DNA of 11,061 nt from the NCBI GenBank assembly GCA_035942915.1, contig DASZCR010000050.1:1-11061 (forward strand). Direction: 5' to 3'. This DNA is from DASZCR01 sp035942915 (lineage in GTDB: Bacteria > Acidobacteriota > Blastocatellia > Pyrinomonadales > Pyrinomonadaceae). The notes under the pieces were generated by a model. It was not told the origin of the DNA, did no database searches, and saw nothing but the letters and a program-made list of their open reading frames with translations. Numbering within the stretch: position 1 is the stretch's first letter; each line of letters begins with the position of its first letter. The translations under genes and the position numbers were made by a program. Positions 7,052 to 11,061 of this stretch are shown one piece after another.

Positions 7052-7160
7052 GTCATCTCCTGTGTCAATCTGGTTTTTGCTCGAATCTCCCTGCGGAGTA
7101 CGACGGCAGAGACGGCGACCGAGACGCTCGAAAGCGGACTGAGGACGCGTCGGCGCGCCG

Positions 7161-7174
7161 CGACGATATCGTCG
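7161..7174. promoter_or_regulatory. Perfect 14-bp palindrome, possible operator
   Basis: CGACGATATCGTCG reads the same on both strands and lies 110 bp upstream of the BON lipoprotein start. Its length and uninterrupted symmetry suit a dimeric regulator site, but no regulator is encoded nearby, so this is only a candidate. A second GATATC-centred palindrome lies at 7947-7962. Confidence 0.3.
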
Positions 7175-7216
7175 AAAAACATCCTCAAGCGAAAAGGGGG
7201 TTCGAGTCTGGGGCGT

Positions 7217-7245
7217 ATATTAACGCCTACGGGGCGCGCGAACAA
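7217..7245 (-). promoter_or_regulatory. Weak candidate promoter for the BON lipoprotein
   Basis: On the minus strand TTGTTC (7240-7245) is followed by a 17-bp spacer and TAATAT (7217-7222, 4 of 6). The -10 sits in a small inverted repeat, GGCGT/ACGCC (7212-7227). It would give a leader of about 155 nt that includes the 7161-7174 palindrome. The match is weak. Nothing else stands out in the 315-bp spacer 7052-7366 apart from the hairpin at 7300-7330. Confidence 0.22.
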
Positions 7246-7299
7246 GAAAGAAAAAACGGGCGCGCTGAGACGCGCGAGCAGCCTGCACCACAAATGACG

Positions 7300-7330
7300 A
7301 TAGCCACCGTACTCAAAGGACGGTGGCTAT
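7300..7330 (-). terminator. Hairpin downstream of the Asn/Thr-rich lipoprotein gene
   Basis: ATAGCCACCGT (7300-7310) pairs exactly with ACGGTGGCTAT (7320-7330) across a 9-nt loop. It starts 36 nt after the stop codon at 7367 on the minus strand. There is no U-tract after it, only CGTCATTTG, so it is a modest terminator candidate. Confidence 0.5.
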
Positions 7331-7366
7331 TCATGTTGACGCTGACGAAAGTGAACGTCGACGAAA

Positions 7367-7720
7367 CTACTTGTTGTTGGTGTTGCGGGTGTTGGTGTTG
7401 CCGCCGGCCGTCGTGCCGCCCGTGTTCGTGTTACGGTTGTTGGTGTTGCCGCCAGCGGTGGTGCCGCCCGTGTTCGTGTTGCCGCCGGCCGTCGTGCCGC
7501 CCGTGTTGGCGTTGCCGGTGTTCGTCGTGTTGGTGGTGTTCGTCGTGTTGGCGGTGTTCGTCGTCGTGTTGGTGGTGTTCGTCGTCGTCGTGTTGGTCGC
7601 GTTAGTGTTCGCGTTGGTATTCGCGTTGGTGTTGTTGGTGTTGGCATCACCACCGCACGCGGCGGTGAAAGCGGCCAAAGCGGTACCGGCGACGATTGCT
7701 GCGAGTTTGCTCTTCTTCAT
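7367..7720 (-). CDS. Small Asn/Thr-rich repeat protein, probable lipoprotein
   Basis: 117 aa from ATG at 7720, with AGGAGA about 5 nt upstream. Residues 1-21 (MKKSKLAAIVAGTALAAFTAA) are a signal sequence, followed by C22-GG, a relaxed lipobox. The rest is entirely low-complexity: residues 26-72 are Asn/Thr/Ala runs and residues 72-112 contain three copies of TGGTTAGGNTN. No folded domain is visible. Such short NT-rich lipoproteins are, from memory, common in Blastocatellia-type genomes, but I know of no assigned function. Possible roles are surface coat, glycosylation scaffold or spacer; all are inference. A clean signal sequence and ribosome site argue that it is real despite its composition. 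It shares the linker style of the BON protein encoded 315 bp downstream. Confidence 0.8.
   Translation of the reverse strand: MKKSKLAAIVAGTALAAFTAACGGDANTNNTNANTNANTNATNTTTTNTTNTTTNTANTTNTTNTTNTGNANTGGTTAGGNTNTGGTTAGGNTNNRNTNTGGTTAGGNTNTRNTNNK
7398..7511. repeat. Three 33-bp coding repeats in the Asn/Thr-rich lipoprotein gene
   Basis: Units at 7398-7430, 7446-7478 and 7479-7511 begin TTGCCGCC and contain GTGCCGCCCGTGTT. Units 1 and 3 are identical for their first 28 nt, unit 2 has a few substitutions, and a 15-nt insert separates units 1 and 2. On the minus strand each encodes a TGGTTAGGN-type segment. Copy number could vary by slippage while keeping the frame. Confidence 0.85.
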
Positions 7721-8030
7721 GTTTTCTCCTGCGACTTAACTGTGATGTTTTGGAACTAGCTTTTGCGGAACCCGTTGCGAACCCGCCGGGCGCTGTCATG
7801 GCCGTCTTCGGCGCACGCCCCCGGGGAGAACTGCAAAAAAGCTTCTATTGGCTGTTTGCCGCGCGGCATATTAAGTCAGTCAAGGCGCTCAGAGCAAGCG
7901 AAAAACTGCCCGAAAAGCCGACCCCTGCGCACACGCCGCAAGCCCGGTGTGGATATCCACACTGCGCGCGTGATGGTCACCACGCCTTTGCGGTCTCAGG
8001 ATGGTCTGCGACCGTACGGAGGCCGTCTGT
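7721..8030. other. 310-bp spacer upstream of the Asn/Thr-rich lipoprotein
   Basis: No credible gene is visible on either strand; open frames here have arbitrary composition. It holds a perfect 16-bp palindrome GTGTGGATATCCACAC (7947-7962), described separately, and AT-richer patches at 7834-7850 and 7867-7880. On the minus strand a TTGCTC-N18-TAATAT arrangement ends in the second patch, but it is too weak and too far (about 150 bp) from the start at 7720 to call as a promoter. Confidence 0.4.
7947..7962. promoter_or_regulatory. Perfect 16-bp palindrome, possible operator
   Basis: GTGTGGATATCCACAC is fully self-complementary. It lies 68 bp after the yggX-like stop (8031) and 226 bp upstream of the lipoprotein start (7720) on the minus strand. 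It could be a dimeric regulator site or form a small cruciform or hairpin. It shares the GATATC core with 7161-7174, but the flanks differ. Confidence 0.3.
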
Positions 8031-8318
8031 TCACCACTTAATGGTGCCCTCTTGCGAAGTGTCAATCTCGGCCGTCTGCGTCGTCGGCGCGCCGAAGAGG
8101 TGGCCTTTGGCGTTGTCGAGGAGGAAGTTTTGCGCGTCTGGATTCATCAGGTCGAGGCCGTAGTGGTTGATAATCATCTGCTGCTTCTGCAACCATTCAC
8201 GCCAGCACGTCTGACAGATTTCCGTCCCAATCTTCTGTCCCAACTCGCCCGGATAAGGTGCGTAGCCGAGAGGCGCGGCCTTGCGGCCGCAATGCGCGCA
8301 CTTGATTTCGTCAGCCAT
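8031..8318 (-). CDS. yggX: Fe(2+)-trafficking protein YggX variant with two CxxC knuckles
   Basis: 95 aa from ATG at 8318; GGGAGA lies 7 nt upstream. The core matches YggX: YPGELGQKI (22-30), a Trp-rich helix ICQTCWREWLQKQQMIIN (34-51), LDLMNPDAQNFL and the ending HLFG (73-76). YggX proteins (about 90 aa, cytosolic) are linked to protection of labile Fe-S clusters and to iron handling under oxidative stress. C7 aligns with the single conserved Cys of the E. coli protein, but here it is part of CAHCGRK, and a second pair C35/C38 appears where the E. coli protein has none. Four cysteines as two CxxC pairs 25 residues apart look like a zinc-ribbon or rubredoxin-like site. The C-terminal 19 residues are polar and acidic. 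The gene follows the peroxiredoxin gene by 91 bp on the same strand, which fits an oxidative-stress role. The family call is firm; metal binding is inferred. Confidence 0.92.
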   Translation of the reverse strand: MADEIKCAHCGRKAAPLGYAPYPGELGQKIGTEICQTCWREWLQKQQMIINHYGLDLMNPDAQNFLLDNAKGHLFGAPTTQTAEIDTSQEGTIKW

Positions 8319-8372
8319 CGGAAGTTCTCCCTCGCAAAGAGTTCGCTCGAAAATATTGTTAGACCGGAGAGA

Positions 8373-8400
8373 CGCGTTGCCTCAACGATAACACAACGCG
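8373..8400 (-). other. Inverted repeat between peroxiredoxin and yggX-like genes
   Basis: CGCGTTG (8373-8379) pairs with CAACGCG (8394-8400) around a 14-nt loop. The left arm can alternatively form CGTTG/CAACG (8375-8387) with a 3-nt loop, so two exclusive folds are possible. It lies 9 nt after the peroxiredoxin stop. No U-run follows, so partial termination or RNA processing is more likely than a strong terminator. Confidence 0.35.
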
Positions 8401-8409
8401 GCGACCGCT

Positions 8410-8895
8410 TTAGTCGGACGCGGCACGAATCGCCGCCAGCACCTCTTCATCCTTCGGACGAAAGAGCGAGAGCGGCTGGACTCTGCGGTAGCGGACGACG
8501 CCTTCGCGGTCAATCACGACGACGGCGCGCGCCGCGCGGTTCGGCAGCCACGAGGACGCGCCGTAGAGGCGTGCGACGCGACCGCCGGGGTCTGCCAGCA
8601 GACGCAGCGGAAGGGCGTGATGCTCCGAGAACTTGCGGTGCGACTCGACGGTGTCGGTCGAGATGCCGACGACCTCCGCGCCCGTCGCCCTGTAGTCTTC
8701 CCAACGGTCGCGCACCGAGCACAACTGCCGCGTGCAGACGGGCGTCTCGTCGCCGGGATAGAAGAGGAGGACGACCGTCCGGCCGCGCTGCTCAGAGAGA
8801 CGCCAGTCAGCGCCGTCGCCGTCCTTGAGCGTGAAGTCGGGCGCGTGCGCGCCGACCGTCAGGGCACTCGCTTGCTCTTTCGCAGGGCTGGTCAC
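8410..8895 (-). CDS. bcp: Bcp/PrxQ-type peroxiredoxin (thiol peroxidase)
   Basis: 161 aa from GTG at 8895; its GTGA overlaps the stop of the radical SAM gene by 4 nt, so it is probably translationally coupled. The thioredoxin-fold AhpC/TSA signature is clear: VGAHAPDFTLKD (14-25), then VVLLFYPGDETPVCTRQLC (41-59). C54 is the peroxidatic cysteine (T51 three residues before it). C59, five residues on, matches the resolving cysteine spacing of Bcp/PrxQ. STDTVESHRKFSEHH and the RAVVVIDREGVVRY strand complete the domain. No signal peptide, so cytosolic. It should reduce H2O2 or organic hydroperoxides using a thioredoxin-like donor. The usual Gly before the peroxidatic Cys is Val here. Length is normal for the family. 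Operon partners are a PflX-type radical SAM protein and a DUF2721 protein; the yggX-like gene follows. Confidence 0.95.
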   Translation of the reverse strand: MTSPAKEQASALTVGAHAPDFTLKDGDGADWRLSEQRGRTVVLLFYPGDETPVCTRQLCSVRDRWEDYRATGAEVVGISTDTVESHRKFSEHHALPLRLLADPGGRVARLYGASSWLPNRAARAVVVIDREGVVRYRRVQPLSLFRPKDEEVLAAIRAASD

Positions 8896-9908
8896 GATTG
8901 AAAGTCTCTGATGTCTTTAAAAGGCGTCTCGCGGTCGTCGAAGTTGGGGCGATAGTAATGAGCCGCGCCGTCATACTCTTGCATCCAGCCCTCCTCCATG
9001 CCCAGTTCTTCGAGCGCGGCGACGGCCTTCATCCACTCGCCCTCAGTGATGCGGCGCGAGAGCAGCACGAAACGCTCGTCGGTTGCCGCCTTGTTCGTCG
9101 CGTAATACTGCGCCATCAAAGAGACGGCGACGCGCGGGCTTAAGTCCTCTCTTAACCATGCGAGCGACTCGCGCACGCCCGCCAAGTCGTTCGGCAGCAC
9201 GAGGAGCCGGACGACGAGGCCGCGCCGCAGCAAGCCCGCTTCGTCGAAACAAAGCTCGTCGCCCGTCTGCCGGTACATCTCACGCAAGGCCGCACGCGCG
9301 CGCTCCGTGTAGGCGGGAACTTTCGAGTAGGCGTAGCCCGCTTCGGACTCTGCGTACTTGAGGTCGGGCAGATAAACGTCAACGATGCCTTCAAGGAGGC
9401 GCAGGACTTCGACCGAGTCGTAGGCGTTCGTGTTGTAGACGATAGGGAGGCGCAACCCGCGCTCGACGGCGATGAGCAGCGCGCGCGCCAACTGCGGCGC
9501 AAAGTGCGTCGGCGAGACGAAGTTGATGTTGTGACAGCCGCGCGCCTGTAGCTCAAGCATCATCTCTGCGAGCCGTTCGTGCGTCACCTGATTCTTTATC
9601 TGCTGTTTGTGCGTCTGCGAAATCTGGTAGTTCTGGCAATAGACGCAGCGCAGATTGCAATTTCCAAAAAAGATGTTGCCCGCGCCGCGCGTCCCCGACA
9701 GGGCAGGCTCTTCGCCGAAGTGCGCCGTGTAGGAGGAGACGATGGGAAGGCGTCCCGAATAGCAACGCGCGATTTCGTCTTGCAGACGGTTGTTGCCGCA
9801 GTCGAGCGGGCAGACGTTGCAACTGGCGAGCATGCTTTCGAGCGCGTGGACGCGCCGGACGAGTTCGCCCGACTCGTAGAGCGCGAGATAGGAGGGCGTG
9901 TTCTTCAT
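8892..9908 (-). CDS. PflX-type radical SAM protein (COG1313-like)
   Basis: 338 aa from ATG at 9908, overlapping the DUF2721 stop as ATGA; GGAGAGG (9915-9921) gives good spacing. The open frame extends upstream to 10133, but that part is a shadow of the DUF2721 gene. The radical SAM triad is GNCNLRCVYCQNYQIS with C84, C88 and C91. It is preceded by an N-terminal Cys cluster, SCNVCPLDCGNNR...ARC (C30, C33, C37, C49), and by the family string HFGEEPALSGTRGAGNIFF. These order and spacing features match PflX-like proteins related to pyruvate formate-lyase activase. The following barrel contains HNINFVSPTH, YNTNAYDS, DVYLPDLKY and RLLVLPND. The extra cysteines may hold a second cluster or zinc. The substrate is unknown for this family, and no glycyl-radical enzyme is visible nearby. 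Cytosolic; coupled on both sides, to DUF2721 and peroxiredoxin. Confidence 0.93.
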   Translation of the reverse strand: MKNTPSYLALYESGELVRRVHALESMLASCNVCPLDCGNNRLQDEIARCYSGRLPIVSSYTAHFGEEPALSGTRGAGNIFFGNCNLRCVYCQNYQISQTHKQQIKNQVTHERLAEMMLELQARGCHNINFVSPTHFAPQLARALLIAVERGLRLPIVYNTNAYDSVEVLRLLEGIVDVYLPDLKYAESEAGYAYSKVPAYTERARAALREMYRQTGDELCFDEAGLLRRGLVVRLLVLPNDLAGVRESLAWLREDLSPRVAVSLMAQYYATNKAATDERFVLLSRRITEGEWMKAVAALEELGMEEGWMQEYDGAAHYYRPNFDDRETPFKDIRDFQS

Positions 9909-10477
9909 GTGCGACCTCTCCGGGCTTCGTGTGCGCGCTTGAGCGTGAGACGGTTGTAGTGCGGGCTGTGCTGTTCGACGAGGTCTGCCGGGGCGAGCGT
10001 CTTGCCGAGTTGCCAGATGAAGTCCATCTCGGCGCTGATGGTCGAGAGCGCCAGACGCGCCTCGAAGATGAGCAGCACGCTCCCGTAGAAGAGAAACGAC
10101 GCGCCGACGAGTCCCATCACGACCGGCACCCAACCGTAACGGCCGTTGGCGGCGGCGACGATGCCGATGGCGACGCTCGTCGAGACGAAGATGCCGAGCG
10201 CGACGTAGAAGGTCGTCATGCAGCGTTGGAGCAAGCGTGCGCGCGTCGTCAGGCGATTGAGTTGGTCGAAGATGACGGCGCGGCGTTCGTCAAACAGTTG
10301 CATCTCGCGCCCCGTTTCCATCAACTCCTCGAAGCGGTCGGAGAGCGTACGCACGCGGTCAACGACGCGTCCGAGCCGTGTCGAGGTCGAAAGAATGAGC
10401 GTGCCGCAGGCGGAGATGAGGACGGCGGGCGTAATCATCGCCGTCAGCACGGCCAGAGCTGAAGAGAGTGCATCCAT
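9905..10477 (-). CDS. DUF2721 family membrane protein
   Basis: 190 aa from ATG at 10477, with AAGGAA (10481-10486) upstream; the in-frame extension to 10561 crosses the candidate promoter and is rejected. The N-terminal string LTAMITPAVLISACGTLILSTSTRLGRVVDRVRTL (about 11-45) is, from memory, typical of DUF2721 proteins. Hydrophobic segments lie at about 5-30, 87-110 and 116-138, giving three probable membrane helices. A long charged segment (about 35-85: RTLSDRFEELMETGREMQLFDERR) between the first two is likely helical and cytoplasmic. The C-terminus (145-190) is basic and soluble. The function of DUF2721 is not known to me. First gene of a tightly coupled operon with the radical SAM and peroxiredoxin genes, so a role linked to membrane redox or stress is possible but unsupported. 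Confidence 0.9.
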   Translation of the reverse strand: MDALSSALAVLTAMITPAVLISACGTLILSTSTRLGRVVDRVRTLSDRFEELMETGREMQLFDERRAVIFDQLNRLTTRARLLQRCMTTFYVALGIFVSTSVAIGIVAAANGRYGWVPVVMGLVGASFLFYGSVLLIFEARLALSTISAEMDFIWQLGKTLAPADLVEQHSPHYNRLTLKRAHEARRGRT

Positions 10478-10517
10478 GTCTTCCTTGCGCGCGCCTCGGT
10501 TGGTTGCGTGAAGTCCA

Positions 10518-10546
10518 TTTATAACGCTTGTGGAGCACAGGGGCAA
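10518..10546 (-). promoter_or_regulatory. Candidate sigma70 promoter of the DUF2721-radical SAM-peroxiredoxin operon
   Basis: On the minus strand TTGCCC (10541-10546, 4 of 6) is followed by exactly 17 bp and TATAAA (10518-10523, 5 of 6). It lies 41 bp upstream of the ATG at 10477, giving a short leader. This is the best promoter match in the window. Confidence 0.5.
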
Positions 10547-10585
10547 ACGCATCGCAGGCAAGGCATCGGGTTTATCATGTCAGAA

Positions 10586-10627
10586 GGTTGAAAAAATCGT
10601 CTGCAACGGTTGAAAGTGTGGTTCAAC
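10586..10627. promoter_or_regulatory. GGTTGAAA direct repeats plus TTCAAC inverted half, possible operator
   Basis: GGTTGAAA occurs at 10586-10593 and again at 10608-10615, 22 bp (about two helical turns) apart. TTCAAC at 10622-10627 is the inverted match to GTTGAA of the second copy, with a 7-nt gap. The cluster lies between the two divergent promoters and overlaps the possible -35 of the plus-strand gene. This is suggestive of a regulator site shared by both genes, but unproven. Confidence 0.35.
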
Positions 10628-10649
10628 GCGCGTGTAGTTGTGTTATGCT
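10622..10649 (+). promoter_or_regulatory. Weak candidate promoter for the Gly-rich gene
   Basis: TTCAAC (10622-10627) and TATGCT (10644-10649) are separated by 16 bp on the plus strand, about 100 bp before the ATG at 10748. Both boxes are imperfect (3 of 6 and 4 of 6). Confidence 0.25.
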
Positions 10650-10747
10650 CCGCCGCAAACTTGCACAGGTCTTTCGCACGGAATTGCTGGACGCTCGAAG
10701 GCATGTCCTTCAGCGTGGTTTTCTCTTCTCACAAAGGAGCACAGGAG

Positions 10748-11061
10748 ATGTCTGAAAGGGATTCTGGCGATAACAGAGACGACATGATTGGCGGCGGTGG
10801 TGGCGGCGGCGCGACAGGCGGCGAGAGTGGTGCGGGAGCCGGGGGCGCTGACGATGCGACGACGGGCAGCGGCGGCGGAGGTGGCGGCGTCGGCACGCAC
10901 GGCGGCACGGCCATCGGACGCACGACCGGCTTCGGCGCAGACACGTCAGGCGGTGAGGGCGGAGCCGGTGACGAAGACGGCGGCGCGGGCGGCGGTGGCG
11001 ACGCAGGAGGTGGCGGCGACGAGACCGCAGGCGCCACCGGCGGCGCGACGTGGAGCGGCGC
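10748..11061 (+). CDS. Very Gly-rich acidic protein, 3' end outside window
   Basis: ATG at 10748 follows AAAGGAG (10733-10739) with 8-nt spacing, an ideal ribosome site. The frame stays open to the window end (104 codons plus 2 nt). It begins MSERDSGDNRDDMIGGGGGG and continues as glycine-dominated sequence with Ala, Thr, Asp and Glu (for example GGESGAGAGGADDATTGSG, then GEGGAGDEDGGAGGGG). Apart from the TAIGRTTGFGADT stretch (about 53-65) there is no hydrophobic run, signal peptide or cysteine. Net charge is acidic. I do not recognise it; disordered linker, surface polymer or adhesive protein are all possible. An antisense Pro-rich open frame over the same bases lacks a comparable ribosome site. 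The ribosome site and spacing support this reading, but composition-driven open frames are common in GC-rich DNA, so certainty is moderate. Confidence 0.7.
   Translation, partial: MSERDSGDNRDDMIGGGGGGGATGGESGAGAGGADDATTGSGGGGGGVGTHGGTAIGRTTGFGADTSGGEGGAGDEDGGAGGGGDAGGGGDETAGATGGATWSG

Noticed and set aside
7063..7068. Consensus TTGACA on the minus strand before the BON lipoprotein
   Set aside because: It lies only 11 nt before the start codon next to the ribosome site, leaving no room for a -10 box upstream of the gene.
7196..7216. tRNA T-arm-like GGTTCGAGTC
   Set aside because: The bases flanking the T-loop-like string do not pair as a 5-bp stem, and no acceptor, D or anticodon arms are found around it.
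7398..7511. Possible CRISPR array
   Set aside because: Units are coding, in frame, adjacent or separated by one 15-nt insert, without unique spacers of regular length, and no cas genes are near.
9909..10133. In-frame N-terminal extension of the radical SAM protein
   Set aside because: It lies inside the DUF2721 gene and lacks family similarity. ATG 9908 has a strong ribosome site and an ATGA overlap.
10796..11061. GGCGGC-rich tract as a non-coding simple repeat
   Set aside because: Units are irregular and the frame starting at 10748 stays open with an ideal ribosome site, so a Gly-rich coding sequence explains it better.

Overview
This is a high-GC bacterial chromosome segment. Secreted, catalytically degenerate amidohydrolases, Asn/Thr-rich lipoproteins (one with a BON domain), a cysteine-rich YggX-like protein and a PflX-type radical SAM protein together point to Acidobacteriota, perhaps class Blastocatellia. 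This is inferred from gene style; the window has no rRNA or other taxonomic marker. I see no tRNA, IS element, integrase or CRISPR array.

Left part (1-1350): a partial minus-strand gene for an unknown Cys-cluster protein (1-592) lies divergent to a plus-strand gene (816-1292). The latter encodes a single-pass membrane protein with a zinc-ribbon-like head and a C-terminal Cys/His motif of the DUF5763 type. A 23-bp perfect inverted repeat (1300-1347) separates it from the convergent amidohydrolase cluster.

Amidohydrolase cluster (1393-6215, minus strand): three exported amidohydrolase-superfamily paralogs. In transcription order these are a 630-aa member with no recognisable metal ligands and an extra C-terminal beta-rich domain, a 485-aa member with an intact HxH...H...H...D site, and a 458-aa member that again lacks HxH. 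The last two overlap by ATGA. One apparently active enzyme flanked by two apparent pseudoenzymes is the most interesting arrangement here.

Lipoprotein region (6485-7720, minus strand): two small Asn-rich probable lipoproteins, one carrying a BON domain and one entirely low-complexity with a 33-bp coding repeat. Each is followed by a hairpin. The spacers hold two perfect GATATC-centred palindromes.

Redox block (8031-10477, minus strand): DUF2721 membrane protein, PflX-type radical SAM protein and Bcp/PrxQ peroxiredoxin are chained by two 4-nt stop/start overlaps (ATGA, GTGA), indicating one translationally coupled operon. A Fe(2+)-trafficking (YggX) variant with two added CxxC knuckles follows 91 bp later. 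The theme suggested is oxidative stress, iron and Fe-S handling, but the radical SAM substrate is unknown.

Right edge (10748-11061, plus strand): the start of a very Gly-rich acidic protein of unknown function. It diverges from the redox operon across a 270-bp region with candidate promoters both ways and GGTTGAAA/TTCAAC repeats.
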